DNA from: an uncultured Bacteroides sp.
Lineage (GTDB): Bacteria; Bacteroidota; Bacteroidia; Bacteroidales; Bacteroidaceae
Length of the DNA: 28,365 bases
Direction: 5' to 3'
Assembly: GCF_958445495.1 (NCBI RefSeq)
Contig: NZ_CAUCSQ010000051.1
Location: 1 to 28,365 of the forward strand
This document shows positions 1 to 9,351 of the stretch, one piece after another. Made by a program: the position numbers and the translations under genes. Each line of letters starts with the position of its first letter. The stretch's first letter is position 1. A model generated the notes under the pieces. It saw only the letters and a program-made list of their open reading frames with translations. It was not told the DNA's origin and did not search any database.

Positions 1-768
1 AAGCAACCGGAGAAATGGGCAAAATTCCAGCAATTCACCGCCAATCAAATTGATGAACTGATGTCCGACTATGGAAAGATAGATATCCTCTGGCTGGATG
101 GAGGCTGGGTGAGAAAGCCTCAACAGGACATCAAGCTGGACGAGATTGTTGACCATGCCCGCACAAAGCAACCCGGGCTCATCGTTGCCGACAGAACCAT
201 TGCCGGACGAAACGAGAATTATCAGACACCGGAGCTTCGCATTCCTAAGACACAGATGAATCATCCTTGGGAAAGCAACATCACCCTGAGCAACTCATGG
301 GGTTGGAATCCGAAACCTAAATTCAAATCGGCCGAATGGGTCATCAACACCCTTGCCGAAATAACAGCTAAAGGAGGTAACTTTGCGCTGAATGTAGGAC
401 CTGACGGAAAAGGTGTCATTGAAGCGGAAGTCATCCAGCGACTGAAACAAGTAGGAGAATGGCTGAAGAAGAACGGTACTGCTATTTATGCCACAAGAAC
501 TACCCCCAATTACAACAGTGGTAACGTTTGGTTTACTGCCAATAAGGATAAGAAAACGCTCTATGCCATCTATGCGCTGCCCGAAGGAGAAGAGTTGCCT
601 TCCACCATTGAATGGGAAGGAAACGAGCCGAAAGGTAAAATGACGCTGCTGCAAACCGGAAAGCAGGTGAAATACACTTGTAAAGACGGCAAAGTGACTG
701 TCACACTGCCGAAAGGATTGAAAAAAGAAGCATTGGCTTTCAGCTTCAAGAAGCAGAAGCAAGATTAG
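1..768 (+). CDS. GH29 alpha-L-fucosidase, C-terminal part (5' end outside window)
   Basis: The reading frame is open from the first base, so this is the 3' part of a longer gene: 255 codons are present and the family is usually 450-600 residues. It would release alpha-linked L-fucose from glycans, probably in the periplasm, but the signal peptide lies outside the window. The segment YGKIDILWLDGG near position 70 matches the GH29 strand that ends in the nucleophile Asp. It is followed by a PWES...SWGW block and by NFALNVGPDGKG...GEWLKKNGTAIY, which is the typical end of the GH29 catalytic barrel. A beta-rich C-terminal stretch then runs to the stop at 766-768. It lies 283 bases upstream of susC on the same strand, so it may belong to this locus or to the neighbouring one. 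The family call is firm from motifs; exact linkage specificity is unknown. Confidence 0.9.
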   Translation, partial: KQPEKWAKFQQFTANQIDELMSDYGKIDILWLDGGWVRKPQQDIKLDEIVDHARTKQPGLIVADRTIAGRNENYQTPELRIPKTQMNHPWESNITLSNSWGWNPKPKFKSAEWVINTLAEITAKGGNFALNVGPDGKGVIEAEVIQRLKQVGEWLKKNGTAIYATRTTPNYNSGNVWFTANKDKKTLYAIYALPEGEELPSTIEWEGNEPKGKMTLLQTGKQVKYTCKDGKVTVTLPKGLKKEALAFSFKKQKQD

Positions 769-831
769 GAAATCGCTTCGTTTTGAAGCAAAGAAGAAAA
801 AAACAATAGGTATTCTTACTATATAAGGAAC

Positions 832-875
832 GGGAATAGCCGTCTTTCATTTTCCTTGAATTATGAGCTATTCCC
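832..875 (+). other. Inverted repeat in the fucosidase-susC gap
   Basis: GGGAATAGC (832-840) and GCTATTCCC (867-875) form a perfect 9-bp stem with a 26-nt loop. GGA (827-829) and TCC (877-879) could extend it past a bulge. No T-run follows, so it is not a classical terminator. It lies upstream of the proposed susC -7 box and may end or process the fucosidase transcript, or act as a DNA site. The rest of the 769-1051 gap is AT-rich with no gene visible. Confidence 0.35.
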
Positions 876-1002
876 TTCCTAACTCCCCTTAGAAACAGCA
901 TTTTAGATAAAACCTAAAGGGTTTGGGATGAATTCAAAAGCACTTTATCTATTTTCTAAGGAAGTAAAAACGATAATTAAACAGCAATTGATGGAAAGCC
1001 AG

Positions 1003-1010
1003 TATTTTTG
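1003..1010 (+). promoter_or_regulatory. Promoter -7 box of the susC operon
   Basis: TATTTTTG fits the Bacteroides -7 consensus TAnnTTTG and lies about 40 bases before the susC start codon. No good TTTG -33 element sits 19-21 bases upstream, which is common for promoters that need an activator such as a hybrid two-component regulator. The transcription start would fall near 1017. Confidence 0.45.
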
Positions 1011-1051
1011 CTACAGATTCTTAACCCGGAAAAACAACGAATTGAATTGAT

Positions 1052-4000
1052 ATGAAAAACATTCAAAAACTTCTCTTTATTGCGGTATGCCTTTGCACCG
1101 CACTAACGGTCAAAGCACAGAGCCTCACCGTCACCGGAAAGGTGACAGACCCGGAGGGGCTGGAGGTGATAGGTGCCAACATCACCGTCAAGGGTGCGAG
1201 TGGCATCGGTGCAATCAGCGATCTGAGCGGAAATTACAAACTAAAAGTAAACAATGCCGCAAAGGATGTTCTTGTGTTCTCTTATATAGGAATGAAAACG
1301 CAAGAGATACCCATCAAAGGAAAAACAGTTATCAACGTTATTCTGCAAAACGATGCCAAGACACTGGACGAAGTGGTCGTGGTAGGTTACGGCACGAGCA
1401 AGCGCAGTGACCTGACCGGTTCTGTAGTCTCGGTGAAAAGCGAAGACTTGATGAAAGTACCCACTTCCGATGTCACACAGGCTCTTGCCGGACGCGTGGC
1501 AGGCGTGCAGATTACCCAAAGCGAAGGTGCTCCGGGTTCCAGCATTTCCATCCGCGTACGCGGCGGTATCTCCATCACACAGAGCAATGAGCCACTTTAT
1601 ATTATCGACGGCTTCCCCAACGAAGACGGAATGTCTACCATCGACCCTGCCGAGATTGAAACCATCGACATACTCAAAGACGCCTCAGCAACCGCCATCT
1701 ATGGCGCACGCGGAGCGAACGGTGTAGTAGTAATCACCACCAAGAAAGGAAATAAGGATGGCACCAAGATGTCTGTCAGCTTCGACAGCTATGTCGGTGT
1801 GAAAACACTGGCACGCAAGCTACCGGTGCTCTCCACCAAGGAGTTCGTCCTGCTGGATTACGAACGCCGTCTGCAATTCAACGGGGAGAGTGGCGTGAAG
1901 AGTTTCCAGTCCACCTATGGCTCTTTCCTCGACATCAACGAAAATTACGGCAATTACGCCGGCATAGACTGGCAGGATGAGATGTTGGGAAGAACCGCCA
2001 CCTCGCAGAACTACCGTGTTCGCATCTCCGGCGGTAACAAGGAACTGCAATACTCGCTCAACTACAGTTTCTTCAAAGACCTCGGAGCAATGATCAACAG
2101 CGGAAACGATAAGCATAACATCTCCTTCAGCATCTCCCACAGACCTACCAAACGCATCTCTGTAAATGCGCGCGTCAACTATGATCAATCTTATATATAT
2201 GGTATGGGGACATCCGACCAGAACACCCGTTTCAACAAAATGGAGCACATCCTTCAATACCGCCCCACCAAAGGTATCTATGGAAACGACCAAGACTTAC
2301 TGAACGGAGAAGAAGACAATGTCAACGATGAAGACGGCAACCCGATGCAAAACCCGCTCACCTCGGCCGAAGAAGAAATAAACAAGCGACAGCTGCGCAC
2401 TTTTCAGGCGAACGGCGGACTGACTTTCAACATTGCCAAAGGATTCACCTTCCGCAACAACACCGGTATGCGCTATCAGACCACCCGCAATGACGTCTTC
2501 TACGGTGAGAAGTCGAGCATCGGAAAGCGTTCCAGCGCCAACGGATACATTCAATATTCGGAAAACAGCAGTTTCCAGACCTCCAACGTCCTCAACTACG
2601 AGTACAAGAAGAGAAAGCATAAACTCATCGCCATGGTGGGTCAGGAATGGGTGTCCCGCTGGACACGCAACCTGCGCGCCAGCGCCACCAACTTCCCCAA
2701 CAACGACATCAACCTCGACGATATGAACCTCGGTATCCCCGGCGCCATCACGTCCAATGTCAACTACGACGATAAGTTGCTCTCCTTCTTCACCCGATTC
2801 AATTATAACTTCGGAGAGAAGTATCTGTTCACCGCTACCTTGCGTGCCGACGGCTCCTCCAAATTCAGCGAAGACAAGAAGTGGGGAATGTTTCCCTCCG
2901 TCTCTGCTGCCTGGCGTATGGGTGAAGAAAAGTTCATCAAAGACCTCAATCTGTTTTCAGACCTGAAGCTGCGTGTCGGCTACGGTATGGCGGGCAACAA
3001 CCGCATTGGCAGCTATGCTTCATTAGACCTGCTTAGCTCCGTGAAATATCCGAATGGCGAAAGCAACGCTCCGGGCTACGTCCCCACCGCCATCCCGAAC
3101 GAGATGCTCCAATGGGAATCCAACAACACATTCAACGTCGGACTGGACTTAGGCTTCTTCGACCAGCGCCTGACCATCTCTCCGGAATTCTATGTGAACG
3201 AAAGTACGCACTTGCTGCTGAACTCGCGCATCCCCAGTTCTTCGGGCTACAGCAACATGATTCGCAACATCGGAAAGACGCAGAACATTGGCGTCGACCT
3301 GACTATCAGCTCGGTGAACATACAGAAACGATACTTCACCTGGAACACCAGCTTCAACCTTTCACACAACAAAAACACCATCAAAGCGCTGTCCGGCGAA
3401 GACTTCTTCCTCGAAGAAGCCCGCTTCGGCTACAATCAAAAGACGCATAAGATAGAGGTAGGCAAACCTATCGGTCAATTCTACGGATACCGTACTTTGG
3501 GACTTTATCAGACGGAAGACTTCAACTTCGACCCGAATACAAAGAAATACACCTTGAAAGAAGGTATCCCCTACAGAGGTTCCCGCAGCGAAACCCAACC
3601 CGGTATGTGGAAATTTGCCGATACCGACGGCAACAAGGTCATTGATGAAAACGACCAGACCGTTATCGGCAACGCCAACCCGAAGTTCTACGGCGGACTG
3701 AACAACACGTTCACCTACAAGAATTTCGACTTGAGCGTATTCTTCACCTTCTCCTACGGAGGCGAAGTGCTGAACGCCACCAAACTGACCAACACGCAAG
3801 CCGGAAAAGCCGGATACAACGTGCTGAACGCCGTCAACAGCAGCAATCGCTGGATGACCATCAATCCAAACGGCGACATCGTGACCGACCCTCAGGAACT
3901 TGCCGCAATGAATGCCGGCAAAAGCGTAGCTATTGTCAACGACATGGAGCAAGGCGACACCTTTATCCACTCATGGGCGGTGGAAGACGCCTCCTACCTG

Positions 4001-4231
4001 CGACTGAGCAACGTGACCATCGGCTACAACTTCCCCCGCAAGTGGATACGCAAAGCTGGCATCCAGAAACTCCGGCTCTACGCTACCGGCAGCAACCTGT
4101 TTGTGCTGACTCCCTACACCGGATTCGACCCGGAGGTATCTACCAAAGGCAACAACCTGACTCCCGGAGTGGACTACGGCGCCTATCCGAGAAGCCACTC
4201 CTACGTATTCGGACTGAATGTGACCTTTTAA
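1052..4231 (+). CDS. SusC-like TonB-dependent outer-membrane transporter
   Basis: This 1059-residue protein is the size usual for SusC/RagA porins, which import oligosaccharides across the outer membrane using TonB energy. A signal peptide (about residues 1-22, ending VKAQ) is followed by a carboxypeptidase-regulatory-like domain (about 24-95). Next come a TonB-box-like stretch (DEVVVVGYG), the plug domain (including LKDASATAIYGARGANGVVV) and a long beta-barrel ending in an aromatic residue (GLNVTF). There is no N-terminal STN domain, so signalling through an anti-sigma/ECF sigma pair is not expected, in keeping with control by the hybrid sensor gene at 18473. susD follows after 24 bases. The substrate is not readable from the sequence; the lyases downstream suggest uronic-acid oligosaccharides. 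Confidence 0.96.
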   Translation: MKNIQKLLFIAVCLCTALTVKAQSLTVTGKVTDPEGLEVIGANITVKGASGIGAISDLSGNYKLKVNNAAKDVLVFSYIGMKTQEIPIKGKTVINVILQNDAKTLDEVVVVGYGTSKRSDLTGSVVSVKSEDLMKVPTSDVTQALAGRVAGVQITQSEGAPGSSISIRVRGGISITQSNEPLYIIDGFPNEDGMSTIDPAEIETIDILKDASATAIYGARGANGVVVITTKKGNKDGTKMSVSFDSYVGVKTLARKLPVLSTKEFVLLDYERRLQFNGESGVKSFQSTYGSFLDINENYGNYAGIDWQDEMLGRTATSQNYRVRISGGNKELQYSLNYSFFKDLGAMINSGNDKHNISFSISHRPTKRISVNARVNYDQSYIYGMGTSDQNTRFNKMEHILQYRPTKGIYGNDQDLLNGEEDNVNDEDGNPMQNPLTSAEEEINKRQLRTFQANGGLTFNIAKGFTFRNNTGMRYQTTRNDVFYGEKSSIGKRSSANGYIQYSENSSFQTSNVLNYEYKKRKHKLIAMVGQEWVSRWTRNLRASATNFPNNDINLDDMNLGIPGAITSNVNYDDKLLSFFTRFNYNFGEKYLFTATLRADGSSKFSEDKKWGMFPSVSAAWRMGEEKFIKDLNLFSDLKLRVGYGMAGNNRIGSYASLDLLSSVKYPNGESNAPGYVPTAIPNEMLQWESNNTFNVGLDLGFFDQRLTISPEFYVNESTHLLLNSRIPSSSGYSNMIRNIGKTQNIGVDLTISSVNIQKRYFTWNTSFNLSHNKNTIKALSGEDFFLEEARFGYNQKTHKIEVGKPIGQFYGYRTLGLYQTEDFNFDPNTKKYTLKEGIPYRGSRSETQPGMWKFADTDGNKVIDENDQTVIGNANPKFYGGLNNTFTYKNFDLSVFFTFSYGGEVLNATKLTNTQAGKAGYNVLNAVNSSNRWMTINPNGDIVTDPQELAAMNAGKSVAIVNDMEQGDTFIHSWAVEDASYLRLSNVTIGYNFPRKWIRKAGIQKLRLYATGSNLFVLTPYTGFDPEVSTKGNNLTPGVDYGAYPRSHSYVFGLNVTF

Positions 4232-4255
4232 TTCACCTTAAAAACATTACGGAAA

Positions 4256-5971
4256 ATGAAAACCTATAAAACATATCTTTACGTTCTGAGCATACTGGCA
4301 GGAAGTTTACTCCACACCTCGTGTTCCGACCTGCTGACAGAGGACCCCAATTCCTATTACGAGAAGAAAGACATCTTTGCAACGAAAGCGAAAGCGGCAA
4401 TGGCCGTGGTTGGAGTATACGAAGAGCTTCCTACTCTTTATAGCTATATGGACATGGTGTTCCCTTGCTCAGATGACACCTATTATGTATCAGGACTTAC
4501 CGCCGACAAAGGCCGCCGGGACATCGCCCACTACAAAGTGACCAGTTCCAACACATGGGTGAACAGTGTGTGGCAAGGCAACTACACCGGCATCGAGCGT
4601 GCCAACTACACCATCGAGGGCATCGAAGGCATGCCGGGCTACGAAGAAGACACAGACTTGCAGTCGATGGTGGCGGAAGCCAAGTTCCTGAGAGCTTTGT
4701 ATGCGTTCAACCTCGTGCGCTACTGGGGAGACGTTCCTTTCAAGACCACCTCTACCAATGTAGACAAGAACGTGTTTCAGCCCCGTTGCAGCCGCGAAAT
4801 CATCTACGACCAAATTGTAGAAGACCTGAACTTTGCAAAGACTCATCTTGCATGGGCCACCGCATCCATTTTCCCCGAAAAGGTGACACAGGGAGCGGCA
4901 CGCGGACTGCTGATGCGTGTCTTGCTGCAACGTGCCGGCTACAGCCTGCAAATGGATGGCAGTATCACCCGCCCAGACGACGCCAAGCGCAAAGCATACT
5001 TCGATGCCGTCATTAAAGAATGGGAAGCATTCAAGGCAAACGGATACCACGACTTCTACCCCGGAGGTTACACAGAGCTGTTCAAAGGATTCTCAGCAGG
5101 AACCCTCAATTCGGTAGAAAGTATCTTCGAAATCGCATTCTACAGTCCCGACGGAAAGACAGGAGCCAGAGGATATTGGGGTACTTACATCGGCCCGTCG
5201 GTGGCTCATCCCGCCATCTCTGTGACCGAAGTCAACCAGTTTATGGGACGTGCCAACGCCATGTTTCGGGTAGTTCCCGAATGGAAAGGTTTCTTCGACG
5301 TGCAGGAAGAAGATGCGGACGGCAATGTGACAGTGGGCGATGAACGCCGCGACGTGATGGTGTGCACCTACAAATACACTTGGGACAAGGAATTGTACAA
5401 CCACAAAAAGGTAATCAACAAGAACGGAAAAGACTGGTATCCGGGCAAGTGGCGTCGCGAATGGATGCCCATCGGCTACAAAGACCCGAACGTGACGGAC
5501 GTCAACTTCTGCTATCTGCGCTATGCCGACGTCGTGCTGATGGCTGCCGAAGCCTACAACGAAACGGGAAACACCCCCGAAGCGTGGAAACTGCTCAACA
5601 GCGTGCGCAAACGTGCCGGAGCCAGAGAAATCACTACTGCCAACTATACCGAACTGATGAAAGAGAAAGTATATAAGTTGAGATTCATTTCCGACGGAGA
5701 TGATGCCGGTAAGTTCCGCACGGCACTTTATTGGGAGCGTGGCTTCGAACTGGCTTTTGAAGGACAGCGCAAGTATGACTTGATTCGCTGGGGAATTATA
5801 AAAGATGCGTTGTCTCTTTTCAGCAGCCGCTCGGAAGTAAACACGAGTACAACGACTGCTTATCCGGCAGGAGACAACTTCCAAAAGGGAAAACACGAGT
5901 TATTCCCCATTCCGCTGGATGAATTACAGTTGAACCCGATGTTTGAAAGCAAAAACAACCCTAATTATTAA
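4256..5971 (+). CDS. SusD-like surface glycan-binding lipoprotein
   Basis: SusD/RagB proteins cap the SusC barrel on the cell surface and capture glycan. This one has 571 residues, normal for the family. The signal peptide ends in a lipobox-like HTSC with Cys23 as the lipidation site, followed by SDLLTEDP, the usual SusD start. An N-terminal tetratricopeptide-like region carries AEAKFLRALYAFNLVRYWGD. The C-terminal half carries RYADVVLMAAEAYNETGN and the hallmark LAFEGQRKYDLIRWG. The protein ends FPIPLDELQLNP, also typical. It sits 24 bases after susC and 26 bases before the lyase gene at 5998, so all three are probably cotranscribed. Family identity is very secure; the ligand is inferred only from the neighbouring lyases. 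Confidence 0.96.
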   Translation: MKTYKTYLYVLSILAGSLLHTSCSDLLTEDPNSYYEKKDIFATKAKAAMAVVGVYEELPTLYSYMDMVFPCSDDTYYVSGLTADKGRRDIAHYKVTSSNTWVNSVWQGNYTGIERANYTIEGIEGMPGYEEDTDLQSMVAEAKFLRALYAFNLVRYWGDVPFKTTSTNVDKNVFQPRCSREIIYDQIVEDLNFAKTHLAWATASIFPEKVTQGAARGLLMRVLLQRAGYSLQMDGSITRPDDAKRKAYFDAVIKEWEAFKANGYHDFYPGGYTELFKGFSAGTLNSVESIFEIAFYSPDGKTGARGYWGTYIGPSVAHPAISVTEVNQFMGRANAMFRVVPEWKGFFDVQEEDADGNVTVGDERRDVMVCTYKYTWDKELYNHKKVINKNGKDWYPGKWRREWMPIGYKDPNVTDVNFCYLRYADVVLMAAEAYNETGNTPEAWKLLNSVRKRAGAREITTANYTELMKEKVYKLRFISDGDDAGKFRTALYWERGFELAFEGQRKYDLIRWGIIKDALSLFSSRSEVNTSTTTAYPAGDNFQKGKHELFPIPLDELQLNPMFESKNNPNY

Positions 5972-5997
5972 TAGCAGCAAATTTTAAATACTACACC

Positions 5998-8607
5998 ATG
6001 AATAAATTACTCAGCACCATAGTATGCTGTTGCCTCGCCGCCACCGGCGTGCAGGCACAGTCACAGCAGCAGTCTGCCAGAATCAGACTTACCGACGTGA
6101 CCCTCATGCACGAGATGCGCGCCACCCCTTCCCCGCTCGACAAAGCGACGGTGGCCGACCGTGCCGTATCTTTCCAATGGCCGCTCCAAGCAGATGTAGA
6201 CACCTCGGAAGAGATACTGGACGGCGTGCATTCCAACAAAAAGAAAGTAGACAAATCAAAACTGAAATACCAATTACGCTATTCGCAGGATGCAGCCATG
6301 AAAAACAACGTGGTGCAAGCCGAAACGCGCTGGCCTTTCTTCAATCCGGAGAAAGATCTTGCTTCCGGCGTGTGGTACTGGCAATATGGATATGTGGAAA
6401 ATGGGAACACGAAATGGTCGCCTGTTCTTCAATTCACCGTAGCCGCCAATCCGGACAAGTTTTGTCCGCCGTCACTAAAGACGATGCAGGCAAGCCTGCC
6501 CAAAAGCCATCCGCGCATCCTGGTGCAAAAAGATAAATGGGCAGACTTCATGAAGAACAGTCAGTCCAAACCCGAATACCAATGGTATCTGGAGCGTGCC
6601 GACCAAGTACTGAAAACTCCGATGCAATCCGTCAACGACATCAAGAGCCATCTTGCCGCCGGACTCGACAACGAGATGCAGCGCAAAGCCATGCTGACTC
6701 GCGAAAGCCGCCGCATCATCGACAAGGAAGAGGCGAATGTGGAACTATTGATTCGCGCTTATCTGCTGACTCAAAACACGAAGTACAGCCAGGAAGCCAC
6801 CAAACGAATTCTGGAGATGATTAGCTGGGACAAGCATCAAAGCGTGATGGGTGACTTCAATGCCTCGACCATGCTCTCGCTCAGCTCTCTTGCCTACGAC
6901 TCCTTCTACAACCTGCTGGATGAATCTCAGAAGCAGACACTACTGAAAGAAATCAAGAAGCGCGGAAACGAATTCTATAAGAATTTCAACAACCGCCTTG
7001 AGAACCATATCGCCGACAACCATGTCTGGCAAATGACGCTCCGCATCTTCACCTTTGCCGCCTTCAGCGTATATGGCGACCTGCCCGAAGCCGACCTATG
7101 GACAGACTACTGCTACAACGTCTGGCTAGCCCGCTTCCCCGGCCTCAACAAAGACGGTGCGTGGCACAACGGCGACGGTTACTTTGCCGTCAACTTCCGC
7201 ACACTGATTGAAGTGCCCTACTTCTATACCACCATCACCGGATTCAACTTTTTCAGCGACCCGTGGTATCAAGGCTCCGCCATGTACACAATCTACCAGC
7301 AACCGCCTTTCTCCAAATCGGGCGGCAACGGAAGCGGCCATCAAGGCAACATGAAGCCTAACTCTATCCGTGTGGGATATGCCGACGCCCTGGCACGCAT
7401 GACCGGCAACACCTATGCTGCCGACTATGTACGCCGCATCGCCAAAGCTCCCGACTTCCACAAACGCCTGCTCACCGTGAAATCCGGCAGCCTCGCGTGG
7501 TTCCGCCTCCAATGCGACAAACCGCTGCCCGAAGGCGACGGCCTGACAGCCCTGCCCATGGGATACGTGTTTCCTGAAACGGGACTCGCCTCATTCATGA
7601 CCAACTGGGACCGCGTGGGCGGCAACGCCATGTACAGCTTCCGCAGCAGTCCCTACGGCAGCACTTCCCACGCCATTGCCAACCAGAACGCGTTCAACAC
7701 GTTCTTCGGCGGAAGTTCGCTCTTCTACAGCAGCGGCCATCACATCGCATTCGTCGATAAGCACAGTATGTTCTGCCATCGTGCCGCCCGTGCTCACAAC
7801 ACCATTTTGGTCAACGGCATGGGCCAGCGAATCGGTACGGAAGGCTACGGATGGATTCCCCGCTACTATGTAGGCGAAAAGATAGGCTATGTACTCGGCG
7901 ACGCTTCCAACGCCTATGGCAAAGTCGTTTCTCCCCTTTGGCAGGAGCGCGGCAAAGAAGCAGGAGTGGAATATACCCCTGCCAACGGCTGGGACAAGAA
8001 CCACCTGAAAACTTTCAGACGCCACACCGTGGCACTGGGCACATCCGGCCTTGTATTTATCTATGACGAACTGGAAGCCGACCAACCCGTCACCTGGGAC
8101 TATCTGCTCCACACCGTCATCAACCCGATGAGCGTGACCAAGAAAGACCAGTACGTGCACATACAAGCCACCAATAAGAACGGAGCTTCGGACGCCTACC
8201 TCTTCTCTAGCGGAGCATTGAAGACCGACACCACCAGCCAGTTCTTCGAACCCGCCGTGAACTGGCTCCGTGCCGATGCAAACGGCAAGTTTGCCCCTTA
8301 TCCCAACCACTGGCATTTCAAGGCCAGCTCGGACAAGCAGCAGAAATACCGTTTCGCGACGATTATCAACACCCACCTGCTCACCCGCCCCGTGCCCGAC
8401 CCGGAGATACTTTCCGACGGACGCATCAAAGTGGGTAGCTGGATTATCAAAGTGAATGTTTCTTCGGAAGGCACTCCTTCGTTCTTCATCCGTTCCACCC
8501 GCAAGGGAGAAGATGTGAACATCACCTACAAAGGCGGAGCGACCATCGTACGCGAAGACGGTTACGAAACGACTCTGGTAGACAAATTCCCCGAATTGGA
8601 AATCTAA
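5998..8607 (+). CDS. Heparinase II/III-like polysaccharide lyase (DUF4962 type), paralogue 1
   Basis: An 869-residue secreted protein with a type I signal peptide (about residues 1-20, ending VQAQ), so probably periplasmic. The N-terminal part is a beta-rich DUF4962-like domain (about 30-155, with SGVWYWQYGY). An alpha/alpha toroid follows, then a beta-sandwich C-terminal half. Candidate catalytic features are ENHIADNHVW (Asn336, His337, His342), DGAWHNGDGYF (His390, Tyr395) and TSHAIANQNAF (His558). Enzymes of this superfamily cut uronic-acid glycans by beta-elimination. Unlike paralogue 3 at 23952, the residue two after His558 is Ile560, not His. The N-terminal region is more divergent than in the other two paralogues. 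Membership in PL33, PL35 or another PL family cannot be settled by eye. It is the third gene of the susC operon. Confidence 0.88.
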   Translation: MNKLLSTIVCCCLAATGVQAQSQQQSARIRLTDVTLMHEMRATPSPLDKATVADRAVSFQWPLQADVDTSEEILDGVHSNKKKVDKSKLKYQLRYSQDAAMKNNVVQAETRWPFFNPEKDLASGVWYWQYGYVENGNTKWSPVLQFTVAANPDKFCPPSLKTMQASLPKSHPRILVQKDKWADFMKNSQSKPEYQWYLERADQVLKTPMQSVNDIKSHLAAGLDNEMQRKAMLTRESRRIIDKEEANVELLIRAYLLTQNTKYSQEATKRILEMISWDKHQSVMGDFNASTMLSLSSLAYDSFYNLLDESQKQTLLKEIKKRGNEFYKNFNNRLENHIADNHVWQMTLRIFTFAAFSVYGDLPEADLWTDYCYNVWLARFPGLNKDGAWHNGDGYFAVNFRTLIEVPYFYTTITGFNFFSDPWYQGSAMYTIYQQPPFSKSGGNGSGHQGNMKPNSIRVGYADALARMTGNTYAADYVRRIAKAPDFHKRLLTVKSGSLAWFRLQCDKPLPEGDGLTALPMGYVFPETGLASFMTNWDRVGGNAMYSFRSSPYGSTSHAIANQNAFNTFFGGSSLFYSSGHHIAFVDKHSMFCHRAARAHNTILVNGMGQRIGTEGYGWIPRYYVGEKIGYVLGDASNAYGKVVSPLWQERGKEAGVEYTPANGWDKNHLKTFRRHTVALGTSGLVFIYDELEADQPVTWDYLLHTVINPMSVTKKDQYVHIQATNKNGASDAYLFSSGALKTDTTSQFFEPAVNWLRADANGKFAPYPNHWHFKASSDKQQKYRFATIINTHLLTRPVPDPEILSDGRIKVGSWIIKVNVSSEGTPSFFIRSTRKGEDVNITYKGGATIVREDGYETTLVDKFPELEI

Positions 8608-8625
8608 ACGAATCAGTAGAAAGAT

Positions 8626-9345
8626 ATGAAAACAAAAAGATATTTCATCCCCCTATTCCTGTTTCTGTTCTGCTCGGTAACGGCTTTGGCACAACAGCCA
8701 AGTAGGCGACCACGCATACAGACCTCCGCCAGCGAACAGGAAATCGTATTCAAGCCTACTGCCGAAGCCGGAAAGGCGAATGCAGGCAAAGCTGTACAAA
8801 AAGAAACGACCAAAAAAAACGTAAAAGAGCCTCGCCGGAAGAAATCCTCCGATGGAAAGGAACGCTTCATGGCGCTAAAGACCAACGTTGCCTACGATGC
8901 CCTCGCAGTGGCCAATCTGGCTTTCGAGATACAGTGCAGCAAGCATATCTCTGTCGAACTGCCTGTGATGTTCAGCGGCTGGGATGTGAGCAGCGAGCAC
9001 GCAGTCCGCACTTTCGCTATCCAGCCCGAAGGGCGTTGGTGGCTGAAAGCCGCCGGCGCGGGACACTTCTTCGGTGTGCATGCGCACATGGCACTGTTCA
9101 ATGTGAAATGGGACGAGAACCGCTATCAGGACACGGGTCGTCCGCTGCTGGGTGCAGGTGTCAGCTACGGTTATAAACTTCCTTTCTCCCGCCATTGGGG
9201 AGCGGAGTTCACGCTGGGCGCAGGATATGCGAATATGAAGTATGACACCTATTATAATATAGACAACGGTGCCAAGATTGAAACAAAGAGCCGCAATTAT
9301 TGGGGAATCACCCGCGTCGGCTTGTCATTGTCTTACCAATTTTAA
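8626..9345 (+). CDS. DUF3575-type outer-membrane beta-barrel-like protein
   Basis: A 239-residue protein with a signal peptide (residues 1-22, ending ALAQ), a basic low-complexity linker (about 25-80, rich in Lys, Arg and Ala), and a DUF3575-like domain beginning MALKTNVAYDALAVANLAFE. Alternating hydrophobic strands and the terminal SLSYQF suggest a small outer-membrane beta-barrel. In Bacteroidota, DUF3575 genes commonly sit beside fimbrillin/Mfa genes, and the next two genes here are of that type. It starts 18 bases after the lyase gene and ends 6 bases before the next gene, so it is part of the same operon. A role in anchoring or assembling the fimbrillin-like proteins is inferred from context. 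No enzymatic motif is seen. Confidence 0.78.
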   Translation: MKTKRYFIPLFLFLFCSVTALAQQPSRRPRIQTSASEQEIVFKPTAEAGKANAGKAVQKETTKKNVKEPRRKKSSDGKERFMALKTNVAYDALAVANLAFEIQCSKHISVELPVMFSGWDVSSEHAVRTFAIQPEGRWWLKAAGAGHFFGVHAHMALFNVKWDENRYQDTGRPLLGAGVSYGYKLPFSRHWGAEFTLGAGYANMKYDTYYNIDNGAKIETKSRNYWGITRVGLSLSYQF

Positions 9346-9351
9346 GTCAGC

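Noticed and set aside
889..897. TTAGAAACA resembling the 15059 repeats, upstream of susC
   Set aside because: Only a partial match without the GTTT half-site, and no phased second copy 22 bases away.
5093..5896. Long minus-strand open frame opposite susD (267 codons)
   Set aside because: It is a shadow of the strongly supported susD frame; its translation resembles no protein family and lacks a start context.
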